DNA of 48,000 bases from Deltaproteobacteria bacterium (GCA_003973265.1 QNYZ01000088.1:1-48000); one strand, 5' to 3'; shown: positions 5,781-14,887, numbered from the stretch's first letter. Numbers and translations: made by a program. The notes: a model not told the origin generated them from the sequence alone.

Positions 5781-8006
5781 TTAACGACTGGCTGGCCTGG
5801 CAAAATAGGTTTTCATCACCAGGTCGTATAAAATTATTACACCACCCAGGATCATTAATGAATCCGGCAGCAGCCGGCTCCACATCCAGCCCTTCATCAC
5901 TTCAACAGCCTCGCGGGTTCGGGTAAAGAAATATCCCATTTCGCTGGCCATTTTCGCTTGCTCCATACCAATCATCAACGTTGGAATGGCAAACAGCAAA
6001 ACACCGATAGTTAAAGACCAGAAACCCCACCGACTCAGCTTGTCATCCCATTCCAGGCCGTAGGCCAGGGAATTGGTGCGGGAAGTCATGTAAAGAAAAG
6101 CAATTGAGATATATCCAAAAGCGCCCAGCAGGGCAATATGGCCATGGGGCATGATGAGATACGTCCCGTGTGAATAATAACTGATGGTCGGCGTATTGAT
6201 CACCATGCCGAAAAAGCCGGCGCCAATCCAGTTCAGCGCGGCCGATCCGGCAATCCACATAAACGGGACGCCAAAGCTAAACCCTTCGCCGGCATAGATC
6301 TTTTCCCGTTTATTTTTAGCGGCTTCAATAATCATCAGGGCAATGGGCAACGGTTCCAGGGCCGAGAATATTCCGCCGATGGCGATCCAGTATTCGTCCA
6401 GACCCTGCCACCAGTAGTGATGCCCCACACCGAGGGTGCCACTCATCATAATCAGAAAGATTTCAAAAAACATCACGCGAATCGCCGTTTTCTGTGAAAT
6501 CAATCCCAGGGAAACGGTAAAAAAGGCGATGACGCCGGCCGCGAAAAGTTCAAAAGTCAGCTCTACCCAGAGGTGAATAACCCACCAGCGGTAGTAGTCA
6601 TCCACCGTAAAATTCGGTATGATTTTATGGATCGGCATCATCCCGGCGATGTAGAGGGTGGCGATGGCAAAGGCCGACCAGATAATGGTACTGACAATCG
6701 GGTTGTTCGTGGCGGCTTTTTTGACCAGGGAAATAATCAGCAAAAACCAGAAAACCAGGGCGACCACCAGCCCGATATCCCAGACGCGGCCCAGGTTAAT
6801 CAGCTCCCGGCCTTCGTTTCCGAACCAGAACCAGGTTCCCCGCAAATGTCCGGTGGCTCCCAGGTACAGCCCGATCAGACTGCCCACGGCCACAAACAGC
6901 AGGGCACCCCACAGCACATCCACCAGCCAGGGAAATTTATGATCTTTGTTGGCCACCCAGGGGGCAATGAGGAGGCCTCCGACCAGCCACCCGACGGCGA
7001 CCCAGAGAATGGCTACCTGGGTATGGAGGGAACGAATGACATTAAACGGTAAGATATGCTGCGAAATAATGAAATTCTTGGTGGGCTCGGTATACAGATG
7101 AGCCAGGTATCCGCCGATAATCATCTGGACCAGGAAGAGACCGGCGACAACGGGGATGTATTTCAGCAGTTTTTTCTGTGAAGGAAACAATTGAGTGATC
7201 TTCATGGCCGGTTCAAGCGTTTCGCCGGCTTCTTTTTTGAACAGGTACTCATAGGCCAGAAAAATAACAATAATGGTCAACGTCCATAACAGCAGAAATT
7301 CCCATAGCGACACGGCATGCATGTTGAAGGTCAGATCCTGGTCGATGAGGGGTTCGGCCGGCCAGTTGTTCGACCATGTCCGTTTCGTATCCGGACGCAG
7401 GGATGAGGCCACCAGCTGGGACCAGTCGACAAACGCGGCGATTTTTTCGGCTTCCGCCACGCGGATCACGCCGCCGGGGAAAGCCCGTTGCGGATCGCCT
7501 TCCACCAGCAGTTTCGTCAGGTAGGCCACGTTTTTATGATACGCCGCGGCAGACGCCTCTGTGTAAACCGTTCCTTTTTCCATCAGGGCCGTCTGTTCTT
7601 TGATATCCTGCTTGACCCGTTCCTTGACGGCGCCCCGCTCAATATTGGTGAGCGTTTTTGACGTTTTATTATACATTTTATTGGCATAATAATCGTACAG
7701 AAACTCGACCCGGTAGTGGAGAAAATCCGTGGAAAAATCCGGCCCCATGTAGGCGCCCATGCCCAGCATGGTCCCCCAGTCCATCAGGTCAAACTCCTGG
7801 AAGTAGCCTTTACCCTCGGCCACATCGGCAGCGGTATACAGCACTTCCCCGCCAGCGGAGGTCACGGTTGCCGGGATGGGCGGTACTTCCTTTTGTAATG
7901 TCGCGGTATAATAGATCAACATGGTGACCATAAATAACGCGATGATCCAAAAACCGGTGTACAGCCCCTTTCTGCTCATAAATTTGTCAAGTAACGTTTT
8001 GTTCAT
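5781..8006 (-). CDS. norB: Quinol-dependent nitric oxide reductase (qNOR), copy 1
   Basis: A 741-aa membrane enzyme of the heme-copper oxidase superfamily that reduces 2 NO to N2O with electrons from quinol. After one N-terminal membrane helix comes the periplasmic cytochrome-c-like domain fused in qNOR (GGEVLYTAADVAEGKGYFQ, LMDWGTMLGMGAYMGPDFS), then about 13 helices. Heme/FeB residues are visible: H478 and E482/E486 in HLWVELTFE, H529-H530 in GVGHHYWW, E551 in SALEPLP, and the heme-ligand HGTYLIMPHGH. I chose the ATG at 8006 over 8021 because AAAGGA lies 6 bases before it. The FeB ligands are intact, so this is not an NO dismutase. The role is probably NO detoxification; no denitrification genes adjoin. 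It lies downstream of an Rrf2 regulator. Confidence 0.93.
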   Translation of the reverse strand: MNKTLLDKFMSRKGLYTGFWIIALFMVTMLIYYTATLQKEVPPIPATVTSAGGEVLYTAADVAEGKGYFQEFDLMDWGTMLGMGAYMGPDFSTDFLHYRVEFLYDYYANKMYNKTSKTLTNIERGAVKERVKQDIKEQTALMEKGTVYTEASAAAYHKNVAYLTKLLVEGDPQRAFPGGVIRVAEAEKIAAFVDWSQLVASSLRPDTKRTWSNNWPAEPLIDQDLTFNMHAVSLWEFLLLWTLTIIVIFLAYEYLFKKEAGETLEPAMKITQLFPSQKKLLKYIPVVAGLFLVQMIIGGYLAHLYTEPTKNFIISQHILPFNVIRSLHTQVAILWVAVGWLVGGLLIAPWVANKDHKFPWLVDVLWGALLFVAVGSLIGLYLGATGHLRGTWFWFGNEGRELINLGRVWDIGLVVALVFWFLLIISLVKKAATNNPIVSTIIWSAFAIATLYIAGMMPIHKIIPNFTVDDYYRWWVIHLWVELTFELFAAGVIAFFTVSLGLISQKTAIRVMFFEIFLIMMSGTLGVGHHYWWQGLDEYWIAIGGIFSALEPLPIALMIIEAAKNKREKIYAGEGFSFGVPFMWIAGSAALNWIGAGFFGMVINTPTISYYSHGTYLIMPHGHIALLGAFGYISIAFLYMTSRTNSLAYGLEWDDKLSRWGFWSLTIGVLLFAIPTLMIGMEQAKMASEMGYFFTRTREAVEVMKGWMWSRLLPDSLMILGGVIILYDLVMKTYFARPASR

Positions 8007-8065
8007 CTTGGGTCCTTTCATTGCGTGTTTAAACCTGAGCGATTTTTCGCTTGCGCTGCACCCAT

Positions 8066-8185
8066 CTATCGAGCGTTAAGGCGTTTAAAAATACGCGACA
8101 TCTCCAGCGGGTATGTACCCCGGAGGCACTTCCTTCGGGTATCTCCGCCTTCTAATCGCCTTATCATCTCAATATCCTGGCACAT
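8066..8185 (-). CDS. Possible 39-aa small protein
   Basis: A short frame beginning MCQDIEMIRRLEGGD and ending SRIFKRLNAR lies in the 325-bp space between the first Rrf2 gene and norB. The composition looks protein-like, but there is no Shine-Dalgarno and I recognise no family. It may equally be part of the leader. Confidence 0.2.
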   Translation of the reverse strand: MCQDIEMIRRLEGGDTRRKCLRGTYPLEMSRIFKRLNAR

Positions 8186-8210
8186 AGCTTCGACGCAGAA
8201 TCGCTCAAGT

Positions 8211-8233
8211 CAGATTAAAGATATATTCATCTG
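8211..8233 (-). promoter_or_regulatory. NsrR-like operator upstream of norB copy 1
   Basis: A 23-bp dyad with CAGAT / ATCTG ends. Read on the minus strand, the left half is CAGATGAATAT, matching 8 of 11 positions of the E. coli NsrR half site AAGATGYATTT. It lies about 200 bp upstream of norB and 100 bp downstream of the Rrf2 gene. The half site TTCATCTG recurs upstream of the second Rrf2 gene at 40837-40844. Assignment is by similarity only. Confidence 0.5.
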
Positions 8234-8257
8234 CTTATCCATTTTAATCCCGTAATC

Positions 8258-8297
8258 GGTTCACTTACCGTTAGGCCCGAAATGGGTTCACTTACCG
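8258..8297. repeat. Short direct repeat
   Basis: GGTTCACTTACCG occurs at 8258-8270 and again at 8285-8297, 27 bp apart, between the norB operator and the end of the Rrf2 gene. The function is unknown; it could be a remnant of a mobile element or a paired protein-binding site. Confidence 0.45.
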
Positions 8298-8330
8298 GGC
8301 CATTAACCGTCAATGTCAACGAACAGGTCA

Positions 8331-8726
8331 TTACAACGCCTCGGCGATGGTGGTTTCCCCCAGCATTTTTTCAAATTGGTCGGATATAATCCGCCAGCGC
8401 CGGTGAAGCCCGCAACTGCCGCTGCAATTACCCATGCCGAGCAGACATTGTTTGAAATCATCTATCTTCATAAAGAGATCCACCACTTCGAAAAGATAAA
8501 TTTTCGATGCTGACCGGCTCAACATGACCCCGCCGCCCCGCCCGCGGGTGGAAATGACCAGCCCGGCCTGTCCCAGCCGGGTAAAAATTTTGGATAGAAA
8601 ATTGGGCGGAATTTTCATTTCTTTTGCGATGGTCGATGATAAAACAGGTGTGTCCATATCCTGTCTGGCCAGAAACCCCATGGCCCGGATGGCATAGATA
8701 GCGGTTTGATTCAGCATTGGGTCCAT
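8331..8726 (-). CDS. Rrf2-family [Fe-S] regulator, NsrR-like, copy 1
   Basis: A 131-aa winged-helix repressor. An N-terminal HTH (LSSTIAKEMKIPPNFLSKIF) is followed by the wing TRGRGGGV and then three cysteines C94, C101 and C105 (CLLGMGNCSGSC) that would hold an iron-sulfur cluster. In NsrR such a cluster reacts with NO and releases the operator. It is encoded directly upstream of the quinol NO reductase, so NO-dependent derepression is the likely role. The start may be the second Met (MLNQTAIYA), which is where the paralogue at 40776 starts. A TTGACA box lies upstream at 8781-8776 (minus strand). Confidence 0.88.
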   Translation of the reverse strand: MDPMLNQTAIYAIRAMGFLARQDMDTPVLSSTIAKEMKIPPNFLSKIFTRLGQAGLVISTRGRGGGVMLSRSASKIYLFEVVDLFMKIDDFKQCLLGMGNCSGSCGLHRRWRIISDQFEKMLGETTIAEAL

Positions 8727-9020
8727 TTTTTCGGTTACGTTAATTTTGAGATACTATGAGATAAGTGCATCCGCTTGTCAAGATATAATTTCGGTTTTTC
8801 CCATTGCCCCGGTCAAACCAATACCCCGGTAATACCCGGCCCGGCGATTCTGTCCGGACACGCTTTTGAAATCAGAATGCCTCGTAAATCCGGGCCAGGG
8901 GGTGCCCCGGCGCGTTTTTTCAATGTTTTCATGACCGGATTGTATCCAAACGTATCGCAATACCAGAACAGGACGCCCATCATTTCCTCTGCACCGGGTC
9001 GTGATTTACCGGGTGCCGGC

Positions 9021-9896
9021 TTATTGCGTGCCGACAAAAGGCGCCCGGAACCGGCCGGGGTCCCAGCCCAGGGCACGGTCGATCTCTCGACAGAGCCTGT
9101 TTTTATCCCCGGGAAGATCACCGTATAAATTCAAATAGTTGGTGTAATGATCGCTGGTTAGCCGGGTGTGGCACCGGATATTTTCGATCAGCAGCCGGGT
9201 TTCCGCGAGGATCTGGTGGGGCGAAAGGAGCTGAAACCGGCCCTTTTGAATCTCGTGCAGCAAGAGGGTGTTGATTTTGGGAACGAGCGTTCGAAGGCGT
9301 ACGAAATCCGGTTTGATTTCGGAAAGAACCCCGGCGGTTTTCAGGGCATGCGGTTCGGACCGCTGAATACCGCCCAGTCCGAGGATAACGTATTCACTGA
9401 GTTCCAGGCCGGCCGCCTTGACGATTTGTCCGGCATTTATCTGTTCGGCGGCGGTGGTTCCTTTTTTCACCCTGGCAAGAATATCGTCGTCGCCGCTTTC
9501 CAGCCCCACATGAATGCGTGTTAATCCGGCCTTTCGAAGCGTGACCATGTCGGCCAGTCCCTTTTGGACGATGTACGGGGAAGATCCGTAAACGGTGATG
9601 CGCGTAAGCCGGGGGAATTTTTCCCGGCTGTATCGGCAGATGGCGGCCAGATCCGATGTCGGCATGGCAATGGAGTTGCCGGCCGGGAAAAAGAGCGCTG
9701 TGACGTTTTCCCCCTGGTTCAGGCTGGCCTCATCAATGTCTTTGCAGATTTCCTTAACCGGCCGGGCCCGGTATAATGGCCCCTTCTTGTATACCATGCA
9801 GAAGGTACACTTATTGTGCGGGCATCCAACCGTGGCCTGGATCAGGAGACTGTCGGCCTCGCTGGGCGGCCGGTATATGGGACCTTCGTAATGCAT
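9021..9896 (-). CDS. Radical SAM protein
   Basis: A 291-aa protein of the radical SAM superfamily, probably cytoplasmic. The cluster motif is GCPHNKCTFC with C25, C30 and C33, giving CX4CX2C spacing instead of the usual CX3CX2C. Downstream there is a glycine-rich AdoMet region and RIHVGLESGDDDILARVKKG, as in COG1032-type Elp3/MiaB-like folds. No B12-binding domain is present N-terminally. The substrate is unknown. It lies upstream of the Rrf2-norB module on the same strand but 295 bp away, and it lies 132 bp beyond the stop of the PLP enzymes. The gap 8727-9020 shows only the Rrf2 promoter region. Confidence 0.8.
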   Translation of the reverse strand: MHYEGPIYRPPSEADSLLIQATVGCPHNKCTFCMVYKKGPLYRARPVKEICKDIDEASLNQGENVTALFFPAGNSIAMPTSDLAAICRYSREKFPRLTRITVYGSSPYIVQKGLADMVTLRKAGLTRIHVGLESGDDDILARVKKGTTAAEQINAGQIVKAAGLELSEYVILGLGGIQRSEPHALKTAGVLSEIKPDFVRLRTLVPKINTLLLHEIQKGRFQLLSPHQILAETRLLIENIRCHTRLTSDHYTNYLNLYGDLPGDKNRLCREIDRALGWDPGRFRAPFVGTQ

Positions 9897-10028
9897 AAAG
9901 ATGATTACCTTCAGGCGGCCAGGGTCAGTCTTTCACTCGCTTTCTGGCGCCTTGAGCCCGCAAATCCCTCTCTTTTCGATTCCCCGTCTCTTCGACCCCC
10001 CCCGGCCTCTTGACCCCTTCCTTCCCCC

Positions 10029-11426
10029 TCACTCCCGCGAGGCGAGGATGAGTTTATCGATCTCTTCCACCCTGGCCTGCTCGGCTTCCCAGAATGCCGG
10101 ATCCATCTGGGCATTGAGTTCATCAATGCTTTTACCCTGCTGTTCCACCCAGGTAAAATATTTTAAATTATGCCATTGTCGACGGCTGTGCCGGGTTCCT
10201 TCGGAGATCCAGTCCAGCTTCTGTTTGTGGAAAATACTGACCAGCCGTACTTCGGCTTCCGTTTCGTCCATGGGGCCGTGGGATTGGGTTAACTGATCCA
10301 TAACCGAGTGATAGCGATCCATGGCATCGGTGCAGATGGTCACGATCAGGTCATCCGGGCCCATGTCGTAGAACCTGGCCGTTTTGATGGCACCCAGCAC
10401 ATTGCAGACGCCGGAAATACCGAATATTTCAGACAATCGTTTAATGTGATTCTCGTCCATGCCGTATTTTTCGCTCATCACTTTCCAGCCGGGTGCTTCG
10501 GTCAGCAATTGAAGGCCCATTTTGCTTTCCATGTCATCAATGCACATGACGGCATCCATATTGTTGACGTTATGAATCCAGGTGACGTGTTTGTCCCCGA
10601 TGCCCTGGATATCGTGGCCGCCGTATCCGTTCCAGTACAGGGTCGGACACTGGACCGGCTCCAGGCCGATAATTTTGTGATCTCCCGGCCAGGCCTGCTT
10701 CAGGCGGTCACCGGCGGCAATCGTTCCGCCGGATCCCACGGCCGAAATAAACGCCGAGACTTTTCCCCGGCCGATCCCCTTCTTTTCCAGAATACCGGCC
10801 AGCTCAATAATGGTGTTGCCGGTGACATAATAGTGAAACCGGTAATTGGCAAATTCCTCGAACTGGTTCATAATCCGTACTTTTTCCGGGTCAGCGGCGC
10901 GAAGTTCGTGGCATTTATCGTAGATTTCCTTGACATTGCTTTCGCATCCCGGCGTGAGTGACAGCCGGGCGCCATAGCCGGTAACAATATCGAATCGTTC
11001 CTGGCTCATCTCCTCGGGCAGAATCACCACGGAATCAAAATTCATCCGGCAGCCCACCCAGGCCCCGCCGATCCCGTAATTGCCGGTGGACGGCCAGACA
11101 ACCGTGTCCCGGGCCGGGTCCACCTGGCCGGTCAGGAATTTTTCAACCAGAACCGAATACGTGGCCCCGACCTTATGGCTGCCGGTGGGAAAATCGGCCC
11201 CGTACAACACGGCGATGGGCGTATCGACCCCGGTCAGGGCCGGGGGAAGGATTTCGTGGTAAATCTGGTTGTCCTGGTTTTTCCAGGTGATATTAAACAG
11301 GTTAATGGGGTCCAGCGGGTCGGTTTTTCCGGCCGACAGGGCCCTTTCCCGAATGTTCGGATCGATCCGGGACGGGTCGAGCATCTCGGCGAATGTCGGC
11401 CCGGTGATGCGTTCATGTGCAGGCAT
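10029..11426 (-). CDS. Fold-type-II PLP enzyme (cysteine synthase / TrpB2-like)
   Basis: A 465-aa PLP-dependent enzyme. The Schiff-base lysine is K85 in FPTGSHKVGATY, followed by the substrate loop PSTGNYGIGGAW, and the phosphate-binding SAVGSGGTIAAG lies about residue 230. Family members do beta-elimination or replacement on serine, cysteine, threonine or related amino acids, and the GSHK motif is closer to TrpB2-like than to CysK proteins. The C-terminus has an additional charged helical part of about 80 residues. It lies 9 bp downstream of a second fold-type-II enzyme, so the two are co-expressed. The substrate cannot be read from the sequence. Confidence 0.75.
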   Translation of the reverse strand: MPAHERITGPTFAEMLDPSRIDPNIRERALSAGKTDPLDPINLFNITWKNQDNQIYHEILPPALTGVDTPIAVLYGADFPTGSHKVGATYSVLVEKFLTGQVDPARDTVVWPSTGNYGIGGAWVGCRMNFDSVVILPEEMSQERFDIVTGYGARLSLTPGCESNVKEIYDKCHELRAADPEKVRIMNQFEEFANYRFHYYVTGNTIIELAGILEKKGIGRGKVSAFISAVGSGGTIAAGDRLKQAWPGDHKIIGLEPVQCPTLYWNGYGGHDIQGIGDKHVTWIHNVNNMDAVMCIDDMESKMGLQLLTEAPGWKVMSEKYGMDENHIKRLSEIFGISGVCNVLGAIKTARFYDMGPDDLIVTICTDAMDRYHSVMDQLTQSHGPMDETEAEVRLVSIFHKQKLDWISEGTRHSRRQWHNLKYFTWVEQQGKSIDELNAQMDPAFWEAEQARVEEIDKLILASRE

Positions 11427-11435
11427 TTTTCCTCC

Positions 11436-12914
11436 TTATCGGCCGATCCCCGTGAAAAACAGACCCACGTTTTCCGTTGGGGCAATCGTGCCGGTGTCAA
11501 TCAATTTTAACAGGCCCGCCAGGCCGGCGCAGCCGGTGGGCGATACATTAATCTTCGTGTGTTCATGGGCCAGGCGATGGGCGGTTTGAAATTTTTCCTC
11601 TTCCACAATAACCGCCTGACCGCCGCTTTTTAATATACTTCGCAACAGGTAATACCAGTCATACGTCAGATCGTCCAGAATGCCGTGGGCCAGGCCGGCC
11701 GGCAGCGGACCATCCCAGGGCCACATGAACTGTTCTGAGTGGCGCAGAATCTCTTTCAGCGGCGATTGTACCGCATCCTTTTCAAAATGACGGCAGGTAA
11801 AATCGGCCAGGGCCGTGATCTGATGCGGACTGGCCTCGGCGAAACAACGCATCCGCTCCAGTTCCGCTGCGGGCGTACCGGAGCGTTCATAGTCCCAGTT
11901 AAAATCCAGCGTATTGTATCTGGCAATGGCCGCAAGGGCCAGGTAGTAGGCCCGGACAAAGGGGTAACTACCCGCTGCCTGGCACACGTATATCCGGGGG
12001 AGATGCGGGCTGATTTCAAGCCGCTCAAGCGCGGCCCATGCCTGGGAGATGGCCCGAGCCAGCGCTCCGCCCCCCACCTGGATCACCAGGCACGAGACCT
12101 CGGCGCCATCTGCCCTGAGCTGCATGGCCATTTCCGCCCCCAGGGTTTCGCCGCCGTCGATATTGCTCCAGTTATCATTGCCCGAACAGGAAAAGGGCAC
12201 CCATTTTTTTTCCTCGATGGCCCGCCGAAACGCCAGGTAACAGGGATCGCCGCCGTCGCTTGCGCCCCGTGGAATCATTTCCACCACGGCGCCGCGGTCG
12301 GTGAGCATTTGCGCCACCGTTTTTTCAACCGTATCCGGGACAAAGGCGTGCAGTTCATACCCGCCGGCCCGGGCCACGGCCGATGCGGCCAGGGCGGCGT
12401 TTCCGCAGCTGTAAATCGCCAGGACCTGTCTGGCGGTCTTCTGATTCAAAGCGCGCAGGCCCTCCAGGTACAGGAGCGACCCCATCAGGTGGCGCCCCTT
12501 GTGGGAACCGGTAATATTCCCCGTTTCGTCTTTGACCCACAGGCCGCGTTTTAACCCGGCGGCACCGGCCAGTGCCGGCGTCTGTACCAGCGGGGTCACC
12601 TGGAAAGGGATGCCTTCGCTGGACCGGAGCCGGTCCTGAAGGGTATTGAGCAATTGCAGGTATCGTCCGGCGCCCAGCATGTGGCTGGTTGCCGACAAGT
12701 GATGAAACAGGGCAAATGAATCGGTGACACCATCTACCCAATTGCGACGGATTGAGGTTTCCGCTTTCTGCCGGTCAAAGGTATCGGCCCATTGTTTCGT
12801 GAGGATATGCGCCCCGGTATCGGCGCCGGGACAGCCAAACAGCCGGTCACGCGGATCATACAATCGTTGACAGGCCGGACAGTAAAGGGCCATATCGGAG
12901 GTGATTTGCCTCAT
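11436..12914 (-). CDS. Fold-type-II PLP enzyme (threonine synthase-like)
   Basis: A 492-aa protein. It begins with a short cysteine motif (YCPACQRLYD ... FGCPG; C12, C15, C28), like the zinc-ribbon-type start of many threonine synthase-like proteins. The PLP lysine is K139 in TGNITGSHKGRHLMG; YSCGNAALAASAVARAGG forms the cofactor/substrate loop and VIQVGGGALARA the phosphate cup. It is first in a two-gene operon and divergent from a TRAP transporter operon 150 bp away. Threonine synthesis is doubtful because no hom or thrB adjoins. A catabolic lyase or an amino-acid-modifying role is as likely. Confidence 0.72.
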   Translation of the reverse strand: MRQITSDMALYCPACQRLYDPRDRLFGCPGADTGAHILTKQWADTFDRQKAETSIRRNWVDGVTDSFALFHHLSATSHMLGAGRYLQLLNTLQDRLRSSEGIPFQVTPLVQTPALAGAAGLKRGLWVKDETGNITGSHKGRHLMGSLLYLEGLRALNQKTARQVLAIYSCGNAALAASAVARAGGYELHAFVPDTVEKTVAQMLTDRGAVVEMIPRGASDGGDPCYLAFRRAIEEKKWVPFSCSGNDNWSNIDGGETLGAEMAMQLRADGAEVSCLVIQVGGGALARAISQAWAALERLEISPHLPRIYVCQAAGSYPFVRAYYLALAAIARYNTLDFNWDYERSGTPAAELERMRCFAEASPHQITALADFTCRHFEKDAVQSPLKEILRHSEQFMWPWDGPLPAGLAHGILDDLTYDWYYLLRSILKSGGQAVIVEEEKFQTAHRLAHEHTKINVSPTGCAGLAGLLKLIDTGTIAPTENVGLFFTGIGR

Positions 12915-13064
12915 TTATTAATAACCGTTTTGCGGGTTGAAAGCGGATGATGAATCCTGTTTCTCTCATAAAAAATATCCCTTGGCAATTGCAAAACACG
13001 TTTCAATACTTGACAAACCCGGCAAAGCTGGCAAAATCAACACTCACCTTTTTTGGATCGCATC

Positions 13065-13577
13065 ATGTCTCAACAGATATCTGAAATAGCCGATACCATC
13101 GGCCGGCGTGTCAACTGGCTGGTAGAACGCTGCTGCGCACTTTTGATGGCGGTTATGGTCCTGGTGGTCTGGTTTGGTGTTACCGAGCGGTATTTCCTGC
13201 GCATGGGCGCAACCTGGACCGAAGAGTTTTCCCGGTATGTCATGATCTGGGTGGCGCTGCTGGCCATTTCCTGCGCGGCTTATCGCCGGGAGCATATCGG
13301 GTTGATATTTATCATCCAGCGCCTGACCGGCACCCGGCGCCGTATTCTGCAATGCGCCCTGGATCTGATAGGCCTTGTGTTTTTTATCTTTCTGGCCGTT
13401 TACGGCACCAGCATGACCGTGGCCGGTCAATCTCAATATGCCACGATTTTCGGTATCTCCATGGCGGTACCCTTTGCGTCGGTCCCTGTTTCCGCCGCAC
13501 TGGCCGCTTTTCAGATCCTGGTCACGATGATCCGTGACCTGACCCTTTCCGACGACCCGGTGGGAAACGCATCATGA
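13065..13577 (+). CDS. dctQ: TRAP transporter small permease (DctQ family)
   Basis: A 170-aa inner-membrane protein with four predicted helices. The segment TEEFSRYVMIWVALLAISCAAYRREHIG is typical of DctQ, where it contacts the large subunit. It is required for sodium-driven uptake of organic acids by TRAP systems. I prefer the ATG at 13065 to the in-frame TTG at 13053; neither has a strong ribosome-binding site. Its stop overlaps the start of dctM by 4 bp. Confidence 0.9.
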   Translation: MSQQISEIADTIGRRVNWLVERCCALLMAVMVLVVWFGVTERYFLRMGATWTEEFSRYVMIWVALLAISCAAYRREHIGLIFIIQRLTGTRRRILQCALDLIGLVFFIFLAVYGTSMTVAGQSQYATIFGISMAVPFASVPVSAALAAFQILVTMIRDLTLSDDPVGNAS

Positions 13578-14857
13578 CGATTGTTCTGGTTACCTTTTTC
13601 TTTTTGTTGTTTATCGGGCTGCCCATCGGGTTTGTTCTTGGCATCGCCGGTATTTCCGGCCTCTACCAGATCGGTGGCCAAAATTTCCTGACCATGGCCC
13701 CCAAGCGCTTTTTTGAAGGGCTCGACCTTTTTACCTTCATGGCCATGCCGTTTTTCATCCTGGCCGGGGAAATCATGAACCGGTCGGGCATCACCACCAA
13801 GATTGCCGAATTTGCCGACTCCCTGGTGGGGTATCTCCGCGGCGGCCTGGCGCATTCCAATATGATCGCTTCGGTCCTTTTTGCCGGCATGACCGGTGCG
13901 GCGGTGGCCGATACGGCGGCTTTTGGTAATACCCTGGTTCCTGCCATGGTCGAAAAGGGGTACTCCCGTCCGTTTTCCTGTGCCGTCACCGTGGCGGGCT
14001 CGATTATCGGACCGACCATCCCACCGTCGAACCTGATGGTGATCTACGGCTCGCTGATGGGGGTTTCCATTGCCGGCCTGTTTGCTGCCGGTATCCTGCC
14101 GGGTCTGCTGATCTGTCTGATCTGCATGGCGGTCATTGCCGCCCTGGGCAGACGCCTGGGCCTTCCGAAAAGCAAGGAAGGGCCCAGCCTGCGCCGCATT
14201 TTCAGGACCTTCCGGTCAAGCCTGCTGGCATTACTCATGCCGGCCATTATTCTGGGCGGTATTTTGTTTGGTATCGTCACCCCCACGGAAGCGGCGGCCA
14301 TTGCCGTGTTTTATGCCCTGGTCATCGGGGTGGGGGTTTATCGCGCCTTGACGTTTAACGATATTGTTGAAATGTTAATTCGGACGGCACGGATTACCGG
14401 TGTCGTATTTCTGATTATCGCCTCGGCATCGATTTTGAGCTGGTGGATGACATTCATGCAGATCCCCCAGGCCATTGCGGACCTGTTTTTGAGCCTTTCC
14501 GACAACCCCCATGTCATTCTCGCGCTGATCCTGGCCCTGCTGCTGGGGATCGGGATGTTCATGGATATCAATGCGGCATTGATCATTTTAGCGCCGGTTT
14601 TAGGCCCCTTGACAGCAAGTATCGGGATGAACCCGGTGCATGCCGGTGTCATGATCGTACTGGCCCTGAATATTTCGCTTATGACCCCGCCCGTGGGGGC
14701 GTGCCTGTTTGTACTATCGTCGGTAACCGGGGAACGGATCGAACGGATCAGCAAGGCGCTGCTGCCATTTCTGGCAGTTGAGGTCCTGGTGCTGATCATT
14801 GTTGCCTACTGGAGCGATATGACGATGTTTATCCCCCGGCTGCTTCTAGGAAAATAA
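13574..14857 (+). CDS. dctM: TRAP transporter large permease (DctM family)
   Basis: A 427-aa polytopic membrane protein with about 12 helices and two inverted halves, as in the DctM/IT superfamily. Conserved parts visible are FTFMAMPFFILAGEIMNRSG, SVLFAGMTGAAVADTAA, SIIGPTIPPS and the second-half MTPPVG near residue 370. It forms the sodium-coupled transport path and takes substrate from the periplasmic DctP. Translationally coupled to dctQ and followed 30 bp later by dctP. Confidence 0.94.
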   Translation: MTIVLVTFFFLLFIGLPIGFVLGIAGISGLYQIGGQNFLTMAPKRFFEGLDLFTFMAMPFFILAGEIMNRSGITTKIAEFADSLVGYLRGGLAHSNMIASVLFAGMTGAAVADTAAFGNTLVPAMVEKGYSRPFSCAVTVAGSIIGPTIPPSNLMVIYGSLMGVSIAGLFAAGILPGLLICLICMAVIAALGRRLGLPKSKEGPSLRRIFRTFRSSLLALLMPAIILGGILFGIVTPTEAAAIAVFYALVIGVGVYRALTFNDIVEMLIRTARITGVVFLIIASASILSWWMTFMQIPQAIADLFLSLSDNPHVILALILALLLGIGMFMDINAALIILAPVLGPLTASIGMNPVHAGVMIVLALNISLMTPPVGACLFVLSSVTGERIERISKALLPFLAVEVLVLIIVAYWSDMTMFIPRLLLGK

Positions 14858-14887
14858 CAACCCTATTCTCAATAAGGAGGTAAGACC

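Noticed and set aside
6573..7052. 159-aa plus-strand frame inside norB copy 1
   Set aside because: Antisense to the well-supported reductase; low-complexity translation typical of a shadow frame.
5781..8006. NO dismutase (Nod) instead of NO reductase
   Set aside because: FeB-site residues H478, H529, H530 and E551 and the catalytic glutamates are all kept in both copies, as in true qNOR.
8813..9121. 102-aa minus-strand frame in the gap before the radical SAM gene
   Set aside because: It overlaps the C-terminus of the radical SAM gene in another frame and looks like a high-GC shadow.
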